A stretch of DNA of 64,000 nt, from the NCBI GenBank assembly GCA_020849795.1, contig JADZFR010000037.1, positions 1-64,000 of the forward strand. Reading direction: 5' to 3'. The DNA is from Planctomycetota bacterium. GTDB taxonomy: Bacteria > Planctomycetota > UBA8742 > UBA2392. The position numbers were made by a program, and so were the translations under genes. Below, one piece after another: positions 6,877 to 15,341 of this stretch. The notes beneath the pieces are model-generated. The model saw only the letters and a list, made by a program, of their open reading frames with translations. It did not search any database and was not told where the DNA came from. Every line of letters begins with the position of its first letter. Within the stretch, counting starts at the first letter, position 1.

Positions 6877-7230
6877 ATGAAATCGCTGATTGCCGTCTGC
6901 TTGATCGCGCTCACGCTTGCCGCGTGCGGCGATGCCACGATCGATCAACCCCAGCCCGAAGCTGCCAAGCCGATTGAGCAACCCAAGCCGGAGGCACAGG
7001 CCATGAACTACGAGATGTCCATCGAGGGCATGATGTGCGGCAACTGCGTCGCCAGCGTGAAGAAGACGCTTGAAGCCCAGCCCGGCGTTGCCAGCGCCGA
7101 CGTCAACCTTGAAAAGAAGCTGGCCACAATCCACGTCAAGCCCGGCGCCAAGTTTGACCATGCTGCAGCGACCGCCGCCGTGAACAAGGACTTTGAGGTC
7201 AAATCCTGCGCCCCGGTCGCCGCGCACTAG
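6877..7230 (+). CDS. HMA-domain lipoprotein with canonical GMxCxxC motif
   Basis: A 117-residue lipoprotein: signal peptide with lipobox LAAC (Cys17), a Pro/Glu/Gln linker, then a heavy-metal-associated domain (about 43-110) with GMMCGNC (Cys54 and Cys57). An extra cysteine is present near the C-terminus (KSCAP). HMA domains bind Cu(I), Hg(II) or other soft metals through the CxxC pair. It follows the UxxU protein by 23 nt with a good AGGAGA site, and looks like its cysteine paralogue. The two probably act in the same periplasmic metal relay. Its stop overlaps that of the convergent surE. Confidence 0.92.
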   Translation: MKSLIAVCLIALTLAACGDATIDQPQPEAAKPIEQPKPEAQAMNYEMSIEGMMCGNCVASVKKTLEAQPGVASADVNLEKKLATIHVKPGAKFDHAAATAAVNKDFEVKSCAPVAAH

Positions 7231-8012
7231 GGTTTGAAGCTGTCGAACGCCGCTTTTACGCCCGGTTCGTTCATGTTGCTTACGTCATAGCGCAGCGGCG
7301 TGATGCTGATATAGCCGTCGCGAACCGCCACCGTGTCCAGCTCAGGGTCAGTGTGTTTCTCGCGCTGGGCTTTCACGTCGTCCCAGACGGGCCAGAAGTA
7401 GCGGCGACCGTCAGGGCTTTTGCGCTCTTCAAAGTTGTCGCCCTTGACCACCGGGTTCTGGCGCGTGATGCGCGCGCCCTTGATCTGCTCGGCCTCAAGG
7501 GGCGGCAGGTTGATGTTGTACAGCCAGTCCGGGCGCGAGTGCGGCGCCGCCATCAGCGTGCGCACGATCTGGGCCACCAGCTGGTCCAGTGCGCCCCACT
7601 CAATGGCGCCGTCCCAGCGGCAATAGCTGAAGGCAATGCTCGGCACGCCGAAGCTGTGCGCCTCGGCGGCTGCACCCACGGTGCCGGAAAAGAAGATGTT
7701 CCAGCCCAGGTTGCCGCCGTGGTTGATGCCCGAAAGGCACAGGTCCGGCAAGCCGCCCAGCAGCTTGATGCAGGCCAGCCGCACGCAGTCGCAGGGCGTG
7801 CCGTCCACGGCAATGCGCCGCGCCTCGCCGTGCGTGTGCGGCAACTCGCGTGCGAACACCGGCGAATGAATGGTAATCGCGTGGGCCTGGGCGCTGTGCT
7901 GGCGCTCAGGCGCGACGACGTACACGTCGCCGCCGATGCGCTGGGCCGCCCGCGTCAGCATTTCAATGCCGCGCGCGTCAATGCCGTCGTCGTTAGTGAC
8001 CAGGATGCGCAT
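7227..8012 (-). CDS. surE: 5'/3'-nucleotidase SurE
   Basis: A 261-residue SurE nucleotidase, which removes phosphate from nucleoside monophosphates in a metal-dependent reaction. The metal-binding TNDDG (Asp8, Asp9) starts the protein, followed by PERQHSA and the conserved SGINHGGNLGWNIFFSGTVG region that completes the active site. The length is normal. It converges on the HMA gene, and the two stop codons share the palindromic CTAG (7227-7230). It reads away from the metal locus and probably has no link to it. Confidence 0.95.
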   Translation of the reverse strand: MRILVTNDDGIDARGIEMLTRAAQRIGGDVYVVAPERQHSAQAHAITIHSPVFARELPHTHGEARRIAVDGTPCDCVRLACIKLLGGLPDLCLSGINHGGNLGWNIFFSGTVGAAAEAHSFGVPSIAFSYCRWDGAIEWGALDQLVAQIVRTLMAAPHSRPDWLYNINLPPLEAEQIKGARITRQNPVVKGDNFEERKSPDGRRYFWPVWDDVKAQREKHTDPELDTVAVRDGYISITPLRYDVSNMNEPGVKAAFDSFKP

Positions 8013-8064
8013 GGCCCGAGTATGGTTACGCCGCGCGCTTGTGCAACCGCGCTTGCATGGGCCG

Positions 8065-10047
8065 TCAGCGTTTCAGGGTTTTCAGCGCGTCAGAAAGCGT
8101 GGCTGCGACTGCGCTCGCGTCGGCGCTCAACTCGGCGATGGCTTTGGTGTCGCCCTTGACCGCCTTGCGCAGCGTTTCGTGGCGTGCGGCATCTCGCGCG
8201 TGGCCCCACACCGCGGCCCAGCCTGCGGCATAGTTCTGGCGCACGTCACCCGACTGGTAGAACTCCCACGGCTTGGCGTTGAGTGCACGTGAAATGTCTT
8301 CGACGCCTGTTTGTGCGCCCGCCTCGGCCAGGGGCGCAAACTCAACCGGCAGTGTGTCGTACAGCAGGCGCCCGTCCTGCACGCGGCCCGCCGAGATGTG
8401 AACCGCCATGCCCTCATCCAGCCAGCGCGGCAGCTTGGCACCCGTCGCGCGCACGCACATGTGCCACAGCTCGTGGGCCAGTGTGCGCGTCAGCTCGTCT
8501 TCGCCAAACGCCCGGCACGCCAGGATGGTCGGCTTGCCCTCCATGCCCTCCGCGAGGAACATGCCCGCCACGTTATCCAGGTGGTCGCCCGCCACCAGCA
8601 GCGCCGCCGACAGGTAATCCACCGGGCCGCTGAAAATCACCAGCCGGCCCGTCAGTTTGTCGGGCAGCGCGGGCAGCCAGTCTCGAATCGCGCGCACGTA
8701 CAGTTGCAGCCGCGCCACGACGGGGCGCAGCAGGTCATCGGGCATGTCCGAGATCAGTTGCACGCCGAAAGGCCCCTCGACGCCTGACACCGCAAGCGTG
8801 GGCGGCTGTGTCAGCATGCGTGCCGAGTCGGCGAATGCCGCCAGTTCCAGGTTCTCGGGATTGCGCTCGACCTCGGCGTTCAGCCGGGCAAAGGCCTCGC
8901 CGATCAGGCCCTTGTCCGCGAGCAGCCTGGCTTCAATCAACGTGGCGTCGGCCGAAAGGTTGTTGGGCAGGTCTTTGCGCGCGCGCGCCAGTGCTTCTTG
9001 TGCGGCATCGGCTTTGCCCATGCGCCGGCAAGCCTCGGCGAGCGCAAGCTGTGAAACCGCGGTCGGGTTTTGTTTCACGGCACGATCAAGAAGGCGATAG
9101 CCTGCCGCGGGCATGCCCGCCAGCAGGGCCGCCACGCCTGCCTCGTGGGCGGCAAGCGCGTTCTCTGGCAGGTCGTTGGCGATTGCGGCCAGCGCGCGCG
9201 CAACTTCGGCGACTGTTCCGTCGCGGTTGCCGCGCTGCCTGCGCTGGTCATCGCTGTAAGCCGCCAGCAGCGCCTTGGCGCCCGGGTACTCGGCGGCGCG
9301 TATGCCGGCCAGCAGCCCGGCGGTTGCGAATTCACGCAGGCGCTCAAGTGCCTTGCGCGCCTGGATGCGCGTCATGGCGTCGGTCTTCCATTCCGGGGCG
9401 AGCACCGCCTCAATCGCCAGCGTGTGCACCCGCGCGCGCTGGTCTGTCACGGCAATGGCGACCAACGTGCCGCGCGGCAGCTCTGCCCGGGCGCTTACTG
9501 TGCCGGCGCCGAACCTGGCACCCAGCGAGTCGGTCTTGACTTCAAGTGTGAACTGCGCGGGCAGCTCCACCTCTGCGGGCTCGGCGCTGGCGCCGGGCAG
9601 CGTGGTGAAGCGCGCGCCGTTGCGCACACGAATCGCCAGGCTGAAGCCCTTGTTGCCGCGCGCAATCTCCACTATGTACTCGCCGCCGGCGCCCAGACCG
9701 CGCAGGTGCCAGGCCAGGCGGCCGCCCTTGTCCAGCTCAATCACTTGCAGCGATGCGGTGGCGGTGGCGGCGCCAAGGTCGAATCCAAGCTCAACGGTGC
9801 CTTGTTCGCCGCCGGGGGAAACCACCAGCCCGGCTTGGGCGTACGTGACGCGCTGGTGCGCGGGCCCTGAGCCGGAGCTTGCGATGTCCACGAAGCCGGG
9901 CAGCGGTGTGTCGCGCAGGGGCAGCGCCAGCGTGCCCTGTTCGGCATCGCCGGACCAAGCGGGACCAAAGATCTCGGTCGGGTTGAAATCCTGGGCCGGC
10001 AGCGCGGGCAACGCGCAGGCAAGAAACAGCAACAGGCGAATGAACAA
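8065..10047 (-). CDS. Secreted TPR protein with a gluzincin (HExxH) peptidase-like domain
   Basis: About 660 residues. A signal peptide (ending near LPAQ) precedes a beta-rich domain, then TPR-like helical repeats (middle third), then a C-terminal metalloprotease-like domain with HELWH and a downstream WLDEGMAVH glutamate, the arrangement of peptidase-MA/gluzincin families. It is probably an exported zinc protease or a degenerate relative; the substrate is unknown. I place the start at the TTG at 10047, because AGGAG lies 6 nt upstream and the signal peptide begins there; an ATG at 10098 would add a poor leader. It stands alone between surE and the dksA-like gene. Confidence 0.75.
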   Translation of the reverse strand: MFIRLLLFLACALPALPAQDFNPTEIFGPAWSGDAEQGTLALPLRDTPLPGFVDIASSGSGPAHQRVTYAQAGLVVSPGGEQGTVELGFDLGAATATASLQVIELDKGGRLAWHLRGLGAGGEYIVEIARGNKGFSLAIRVRNGARFTTLPGASAEPAEVELPAQFTLEVKTDSLGARFGAGTVSARAELPRGTLVAIAVTDQRARVHTLAIEAVLAPEWKTDAMTRIQARKALERLREFATAGLLAGIRAAEYPGAKALLAAYSDDQRRQRGNRDGTVAEVARALAAIANDLPENALAAHEAGVAALLAGMPAAGYRLLDRAVKQNPTAVSQLALAEACRRMGKADAAQEALARARKDLPNNLSADATLIEARLLADKGLIGEAFARLNAEVERNPENLELAAFADSARMLTQPPTLAVSGVEGPFGVQLISDMPDDLLRPVVARLQLYVRAIRDWLPALPDKLTGRLVIFSGPVDYLSAALLVAGDHLDNVAGMFLAEGMEGKPTILACRAFGEDELTRTLAHELWHMCVRATGAKLPRWLDEGMAVHISAGRVQDGRLLYDTLPVEFAPLAEAGAQTGVEDISRALNAKPWEFYQSGDVRQNYAAGWAAVWGHARDAARHETLRKAVKGDTKAIAELSADASAVAATLSDALKTLKR

Positions 10048-10176
10048 CAGCCTCTCCTGGCCCCAGCATGACCAGTGTAGCACGCTGCACGGCCACACCG
10101 TGTGAAATTGCGGGCAGCCGGGGCGGGAAATGGGGCGGGCGCCCGGGGTTGGCCGGGCGCCCGCTGCGTTGCTTGG

Positions 10177-11037
10177 CTAGACGCGGCGTTCGGCGTGCAC
10201 GCCGTACTCTTCGCCGGTGCCGTCTTCTTCAAACTTTGAGCGGCAGTGAATGCAGATGCGCGTGTAGGGCATGGCATTCAGGCGCTCAATGCTGATGTCG
10301 ATGCCGCAGGCTTCGCATTCGCCGAAGGTGCCCAGCTCGACTTTCTCGAGCGCGCGGCCGATTTCCTTCAACTCTTCGGTTTCGTTCTCGATCATCGACA
10401 GGTTGAATTCCTGCTCGTACTGCTCAAACGAGCTGTCGGCCAGGTGGTTCGTGCTGACATGATGCGTCTCGTCGCTGAAAGCCTCAGCCTCAAGGTCCTT
10501 CACGTCGCCCATCAACTGCGCGCGCCGCAGCAGCAGCTTGTCACGCAGCTCTTCGACTTCCTTGCGTGACGGCTTGCGGTGGTGCAGCGTGATCGGGTTT
10601 TCGCCCTTGGACTTCTCGGTCGCGTTGACCTCACGCAGCTTGGCCTTGCCGTCTGACGTGTAACCCGGGCCCGTGCGCTTGAGCCGAATCAGCACACCCT
10701 TGCTGGGGATGCGCGTCGCGGAACGCTCAATCGTGATCTTCTTCGATGACCCTTTGCCTGCGGGCATCGACTTGGTCGACTTTGTGGCTGCATTCGCAGC
10801 CGGCTTGCGTGCCATGGTGCTTTTCGTGTCCTTGGACGTGGAGTTGCTGGACGTCTTCTTAGCTGGTTTCGCCTTCGCCGCGGACGTCTTCTTGGCGGGC
10901 TTGCCTGAGGCTTTGCTGGCAGTTTTCGCAGCCGGCTTCTTTGCGGCTTTCTTGGCAGTCTTCTGCGCCGGCTTCTTCGCTGACTTTTTGGCGGCGCCTT
11001 TGCCTGCTGCCTTTTTTGATGAGGCTTTCTTGGCCAT
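10177..11037 (-). CDS. DksA/TraR-type zinc-finger protein with a histone-H1-like Lys/Ala-rich N-terminal tail
   Basis: 286 residues. The first 80 or so are almost only Lys, Ala, Pro, Ser and Thr (AKKxAKK-type repeats like AlgP or histone H1). A linker follows, then a coiled-coil and a DksA-type C4 zinc finger (C241, C244, C262, C265). DksA proteins bind the RNA polymerase secondary channel, and the tail should bind nucleic acid non-specifically. The start is the ATG at 11037 because the basic tail begins there; the longer frame to 11127 is unlikely. It follows the Nudix gene in the same direction. Whether it regulates transcription, compacts DNA or both is open. Confidence 0.85.
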   Translation of the reverse strand: MAKKASSKKAAGKGAAKKSAKKPAQKTAKKAAKKPAAKTASKASGKPAKKTSAAKAKPAKKTSSNSTSKDTKSTMARKPAANAATKSTKSMPAGKGSSKKITIERSATRIPSKGVLIRLKRTGPGYTSDGKAKLREVNATEKSKGENPITLHHRKPSRKEVEELRDKLLLRRAQLMGDVKDLEAEAFSDETHHVSTNHLADSSFEQYEQEFNLSMIENETEELKEIGRALEKVELGTFGECEACGIDISIERLNAMPYTRICIHCRSKFEEDGTGEEYGVHAERRV

Positions 11038-11119
11038 CTGCCTCTGCCTTTCGTTGAAGTCCCGCCTGATGGCGGCTGCTGAAAAATGCCGGGGAATGAT
11101 AGGCCAGTGGCCGGGGGTG

Positions 11120-11551
11120 TCAAGCAAACGGCGCGTGATTCATCGCTTTCTCAAGCAGGTCGAGAACCGTCAGGTTGGGCTCCAGAAACCGCAATCTGCG
11201 CACTTCAGGCACGGTCAGCCAGCGATGCTCCAGTGCCGTTGCGCTTGGCACGCTGCCCGGTTTGACGGACCCGGTGAAGAAGACCAGGCGGACTGCCCGG
11301 TCGTGAAAGCGGGCCTGTGTTCGCGCAAACTCGGCCAGCTCGGCGGCTTCCAGGCCGATTTCTTCATACAGCTCGCGCCGCGCGCATTGTTCCAGACTTT
11401 CGCCCTCGTGGCGCTTGCCGCCGGGCCACTCCCACCAGCCGCCGTAGAAACTGCCTTCCGGGCGCAGATTTACCAGCGTGCGCTGCCCATCCAGCAGAAT
11501 GACGACGGCAACGTCGATCGGCGGCAAATCCGGCATGGGTGGGCCATCCAA
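11120..11551 (-). CDS. Nudix hydrolase (MutT-like)
   Basis: A 143-residue Nudix protein with a complete Nudix box: GGKRHEGESLEQ, then RRELYEEIGL (about 44-66), matching Gx5Ex7REUxEExGU. Such small, stand-alone Nudix enzymes hydrolyse oxidised or non-canonical nucleoside triphosphates, or other diphosphate-linked compounds; the MutT-like start (VDVAVVIL) suggests the former. The start may instead be the ATG five codons later (11536). It lies 82 nt upstream of the dksA-like gene on the same strand. Confidence 0.9.
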   Translation of the reverse strand: MDGPPMPDLPPIDVAVVILLDGQRTLVNLRPEGSFYGGWWEWPGGKRHEGESLEQCARRELYEEIGLEAAELAEFARTQARFHDRAVRLVFFTGSVKPGSVPSATALEHRWLTVPEVRRLRFLEPNLTVLDLLEKAMNHAPFA

Positions 11552-11666
11552 AGCGTGCTGAAACAGTCACTTTTACCCCCCGAAACGCAGCGGGGCAGGG
11601 GCAGCGCCCCAATCAACGGCAAGAAGGTGTCGGCGCGAGGGGCCACAAACTCGTACAATTACCCGG

Positions 11667-13751
11667 ATGGAGTGGTTGAAGGCCAACTGGAAGCGCATTG
11701 CCAAGTACGCCGGCCTGGGTGTCGGGTGCGTTGCCGTCGGCGTGCTGGCATTTGTCGGCGCGCGCTATGTGTCCTCAGGCAGCGAGTATGAGGGCGCACT
11801 GCTTGACCTTGTGCCCGCCGACGCCGCCGTCGTCATTCGCATCGACAGTGTGCCCAAGCGCAAGTACGAACTTGAACGCCTGATCGACCACGCCCTGCTG
11901 CAGCCAGGGCTGGTACAGCTTGAGTCCAGCAGCATGTGGCAGGACTCGATGGGCGAGAACATTGAAGGCGGGCTGTACCAGTTCAAGCAGGACAAGTGGG
12001 ACGCCGGCCTGGCCAAGGCGCAAGCCGACGCTGAGCCGCTGGGCGCCCGACTGTTCGAGGATGTGCTGGGCGGCGAGCTTGTGCTGGCAACCGACCCCGG
12101 CCCCGATGCCACCGAGTTTGTTGCCCTTTCGCGCGTGGCCCGCGGGCTGCGTTTCAAATGGGCTTTCATGGACCTTGCTTCAGGTTTCTTTCCCGAGGGC
12201 CCGAACCAGCCGAAACTTGAGTACAACGGCGGCGTCCTGTACGTGACGCCGCAGCCCACCGAACAGGCGCCGGCACCCGTGCCCATGCTGATCACGCTGC
12301 TCGATGACGTGCTGGTCGTCAGCAACAGCCAACGCATGCTGAATGAATCCGTGCGGCTGCACAGCGAAAAGGGCCGCGGCATGTCGGGCCGTGCCGACTA
12401 TGTGGAGACGCTCAAGCTGGTCAGCGACGAACAGCTAGAGAAGCACGTGGCGGGCATCTGGCTTGACCTGGACCGCCTGCGCAAACGCATGCCCGGGAAA
12501 GAACAGCCCGACGGCACCGTGGTAAGCCCGATCGACCGCTTCAACGCGATGCCCAAAGAAGTTGAGGGCATCTACCCCGACATCTTTGCGCCGGTCAATC
12601 GCATCCTGAAGCACGACCTCGACAGTCGCCCGTTCCATGCCGCGTACTACGGCCTGGATGTGAGCGAGCCCAGCGCGCTGATGTTCGACCAGTACCTGCT
12701 GGTCAGCCAGGACCGTGTCGCACAGGACCGTTACGCCTACCTGCGCAAGACATGGGCGCAGGCACCCGCCGAAGAAACACAACTCAAGCTGCTGCCGCCT
12801 GACACCATGTTACAGGTCAGCTACCGCCAGCCGCTTGAGGTGCTGTACAACGATGTGTTTGACGAAACCGCGCGGGCCAGCCTGGTGGGCGACTTTATCG
12901 TCGCGCTGCGCGGGCCTTCGGTGAAGGCGCAGCTTTCGGGCGACATCCAGGGGCTGGCGTTTGCCGCCGCGCCGCGCAGCTATGCGCCGGGGTCGTCGAT
13001 TCCGCTCAGCGGCGCCGAGTTTCCGCTGCCTGCTTTTTCCCTGATGTTCCGCGCCCCCGGCGCGCAACCTGAAGCCGCCCGCGCCCTGCTGGACGAGTAC
13101 CTGGCGGCCCAGCGCGGTCGCGCGCGCAAACCCGGCGAAGCTGCACCGACGGGCGTGGTCACGGTAGTCGAAAAGCCGATCAACGGCCGCATGGCATACG
13201 GGTTTCTGGACCCGCGCGAAGATGACAACTTTATCCGCCGCCTGAACCGCGAGATTCGCGCGGCCCTGGTCGGCGAATGGCTGATCCTGACCAACAGCGA
13301 GCAGATGCTCAGCTACGCTTTCGGCGCGCAAGATGGCGGCTTGGCGGGACAGCCGGGCTCGGCCTGGCGGCTGTTGCCGGGCACGGGCAGCGCCACGATG
13401 TACCTGAACTTTGACCAGTTTGCGGCCTACGCGGGCGGGCCCGAGCTGGCCAAGGTGCTGCGCGACAACAAGTACAACACAGGTCTGATTGAAGGCCGCG
13501 ACCCGGGCGAAGTGCGCCGCGAGATCGCCGCGCAGGTCGGCACCGAGGACGTTTCGCACCCCGAAGTCACCCGGATTTACAACGAGCGCAAGGGCGAGTG
13601 GCTTCGCGTCTGCATGGTCGAAGGCAACCGCTATGAGTCCGAGTTTCGGGGCGACATGGGCGGGCTGCGCTTCTTCAAGGACCTGGCGCTGATCACAACA
13701 TTCGCCGACGATCACCTGCGCGTGCAGGGCGTTCTGCGCATTGGTAACTAG
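11667..13751 (+). CDS. Membrane-anchored extracytoplasmic protein of unknown function (DUF3352-like)
   Basis: 694 residues: a short basic N-terminus, one transmembrane helix (about 13-34), then a large extracytoplasmic part. The ladder of PADAAVVIRIDS, LLDDVLVVSNS and LVGEWLILTNS strands resembles DUF3352-type proteins, which repeat an alpha/beta unit. No catalytic motif was recognised. It precedes the transglutaminase-like gene by 35 nt on the same strand, so the two may be co-transcribed. Function unknown. Confidence 0.8.
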   Translation: MEWLKANWKRIAKYAGLGVGCVAVGVLAFVGARYVSSGSEYEGALLDLVPADAAVVIRIDSVPKRKYELERLIDHALLQPGLVQLESSSMWQDSMGENIEGGLYQFKQDKWDAGLAKAQADAEPLGARLFEDVLGGELVLATDPGPDATEFVALSRVARGLRFKWAFMDLASGFFPEGPNQPKLEYNGGVLYVTPQPTEQAPAPVPMLITLLDDVLVVSNSQRMLNESVRLHSEKGRGMSGRADYVETLKLVSDEQLEKHVAGIWLDLDRLRKRMPGKEQPDGTVVSPIDRFNAMPKEVEGIYPDIFAPVNRILKHDLDSRPFHAAYYGLDVSEPSALMFDQYLLVSQDRVAQDRYAYLRKTWAQAPAEETQLKLLPPDTMLQVSYRQPLEVLYNDVFDETARASLVGDFIVALRGPSVKAQLSGDIQGLAFAAAPRSYAPGSSIPLSGAEFPLPAFSLMFRAPGAQPEAARALLDEYLAAQRGRARKPGEAAPTGVVTVVEKPINGRMAYGFLDPREDDNFIRRLNREIRAALVGEWLILTNSEQMLSYAFGAQDGGLAGQPGSAWRLLPGTGSATMYLNFDQFAAYAGGPELAKVLRDNKYNTGLIEGRDPGEVRREIAAQVGTEDVSHPEVTRIYNERKGEWLRVCMVEGNRYESEFRGDMGGLRFFKDLALITTFADDHLRVQGVLRIGN

Positions 13752-13786
13752 CCCGGACAGCGCTACCATTGGCGCCGGAGGTTGCC

Positions 13787-15331
13787 ATGAAACTGATGCG
13801 CGTTGCGCCGCTGCTGCTGATTCTTCTGCTGGTGCAGGCCCCCGCCGTCGCTGAGGGCGACGCGCCCGAGGCCAAAACCTGGAACTACCTGCTGACTTAT
13901 TTCGGCTCGAAGGTTGGGTGGGCGAAAAGCACAGTCAGCGAAGTGGAAATCGACGGTGCAAAGGCCATTCTGGAACACGAGGAAATGTACCTCGTGATCA
14001 AGCGCAGCTTCGACGGCGCCAGCTTCAAGATCACCGGCACCACCGACACCTGGTACACGCCGGCCTGGCAGGAAATCCGCAAGCTCGACGTCACGGTCAA
14101 CGGAAACCAGACCACCACCGTCGAGACCACCTACGGCGAAACCATCAAGATCAGCGAGACCGTGGACAAGGGCAAGCCCACAGTCACCGAGCTCAAGCGC
14201 GGCGACAAGCCGGTGTACGGCAACATGGGCGCGTGGCTGAAACTCAAGGCTGGCAAGCTGGAACCCGGCACCAAGCTTGAGTTCGCGGCCATCGAAGCCG
14301 ATGAGCACGCCATCATTGACGAAACCTGGACTGTCAACGGCCGCGTGAAGCGCAAGCTGATCGGCGGCGACGTGAAAGAGGGCGTGCAGGTCAGCATGCT
14401 GCGCTCGGGCCGCGCCAGCACCGTGATCTTTGGCGATGACGATATGCCGCTGTACTACGAAAGCGCCGCCGGCTTTGCGCTGGAGCGCGTGGACACGATC
14501 CCGCAGCCGTTTGTGCCCGAGCAGGTCAGCATGCGCACGGTGATGGCCAGCAACGTCGCCGTGCCCGCCTTTCAAACGCTGGAAGCAATGGAAGTCGAAA
14601 TGGCCTATGAGCACGACGACGGCGACGGCCTGCCCGCGCTGTTCGACACATCGGCGTATCACGACGTCGTGAAGTTCGACAAGGGATATGCATTGCTGCT
14701 GAAGGCATGCCGGATGTCCAAGGCAGCCGCCGAGCTGGCATACCCTCTTGCCGAGGTTGCCGACGACGCCAAGCCGTTGCTCAAGGCCACAGCCATGTGC
14801 CAGTCCGACGACGCCGACCTGCTGGCCGAAGCCACCAAGCTGGCCAAGGGCAAGAAGACGGCCGCTGAAGTCGCGCGGGCGCTGATCGAGTTTGTGGGCA
14901 AGCGGCTGCGCGCGGGCAGCGGCGACACGGGCTCGGCCAGCGCCAAGCAGGCGTACAAAGAACGCAAGGGGGATTGCACCGAGCACGCGGCGCTGTTTGT
15001 GGCGCTTGCGCGGGCGGCGGGGCTGCCGGCGCGCAATGCGGGCGGCATTGTGTACGTGACGATGGGTGAAGAGGGCATCTTTGGGTATCACGCGTGGGCC
15101 GAGGTGTGGCTTGGCGAGTGGGTGCCCGTGGACTCGACCGTGGGCGAGCTGGGCACCAGCGCGCGCTACTTCTTGCTGGAGTATGACGAGCCGGGCGTGA
15201 CTCACGGCCGCGGCCGCTCGGCGCGCTGCATACGCCAGGACATCCAGCCGCTGGTGAACACGTACAAGCTGGAAAGCGGCAAGCAGTGGCAGCGCAAAGG
15301 CGCCAGGAGCAGGTTCGAGAAAGAGAAATAG
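13787..15331 (+). CDS. Secreted transglutaminase-like protein
   Basis: 514 residues with a signal peptide (ends near AVAEG) and a C-terminal transglutaminase-like (papain-fold) domain. The expected Cys-His-Asp triad is visible: Cys in KGDCTEHAALF, His in YHAWAEVWL and Asp in VPVDSTVGE. Members act as peptidases, amidases or crosslinking enzymes in the cell envelope; the substrate is unknown. The ATG at 13787 is chosen because GGAGG (13777-13781) precedes it. It converges on phoR, 10 nt apart. Confidence 0.88.
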   Translation: MKLMRVAPLLLILLLVQAPAVAEGDAPEAKTWNYLLTYFGSKVGWAKSTVSEVEIDGAKAILEHEEMYLVIKRSFDGASFKITGTTDTWYTPAWQEIRKLDVTVNGNQTTTVETTYGETIKISETVDKGKPTVTELKRGDKPVYGNMGAWLKLKAGKLEPGTKLEFAAIEADEHAIIDETWTVNGRVKRKLIGGDVKEGVQVSMLRSGRASTVIFGDDDMPLYYESAAGFALERVDTIPQPFVPEQVSMRTVMASNVAVPAFQTLEAMEVEMAYEHDDGDGLPALFDTSAYHDVVKFDKGYALLLKACRMSKAAAELAYPLAEVADDAKPLLKATAMCQSDDADLLAEATKLAKGKKTAAEVARALIEFVGKRLRAGSGDTGSASAKQAYKERKGDCTEHAALFVALARAAGLPARNAGGIVYVTMGEEGIFGYHAWAEVWLGEWVPVDSTVGELGTSARYFLLEYDEPGVTHGRGRSARCIRQDIQPLVNTYKLESGKQWQRKGARSRFEKEK

Positions 15332-15341
15332 CGCTGCGCGC

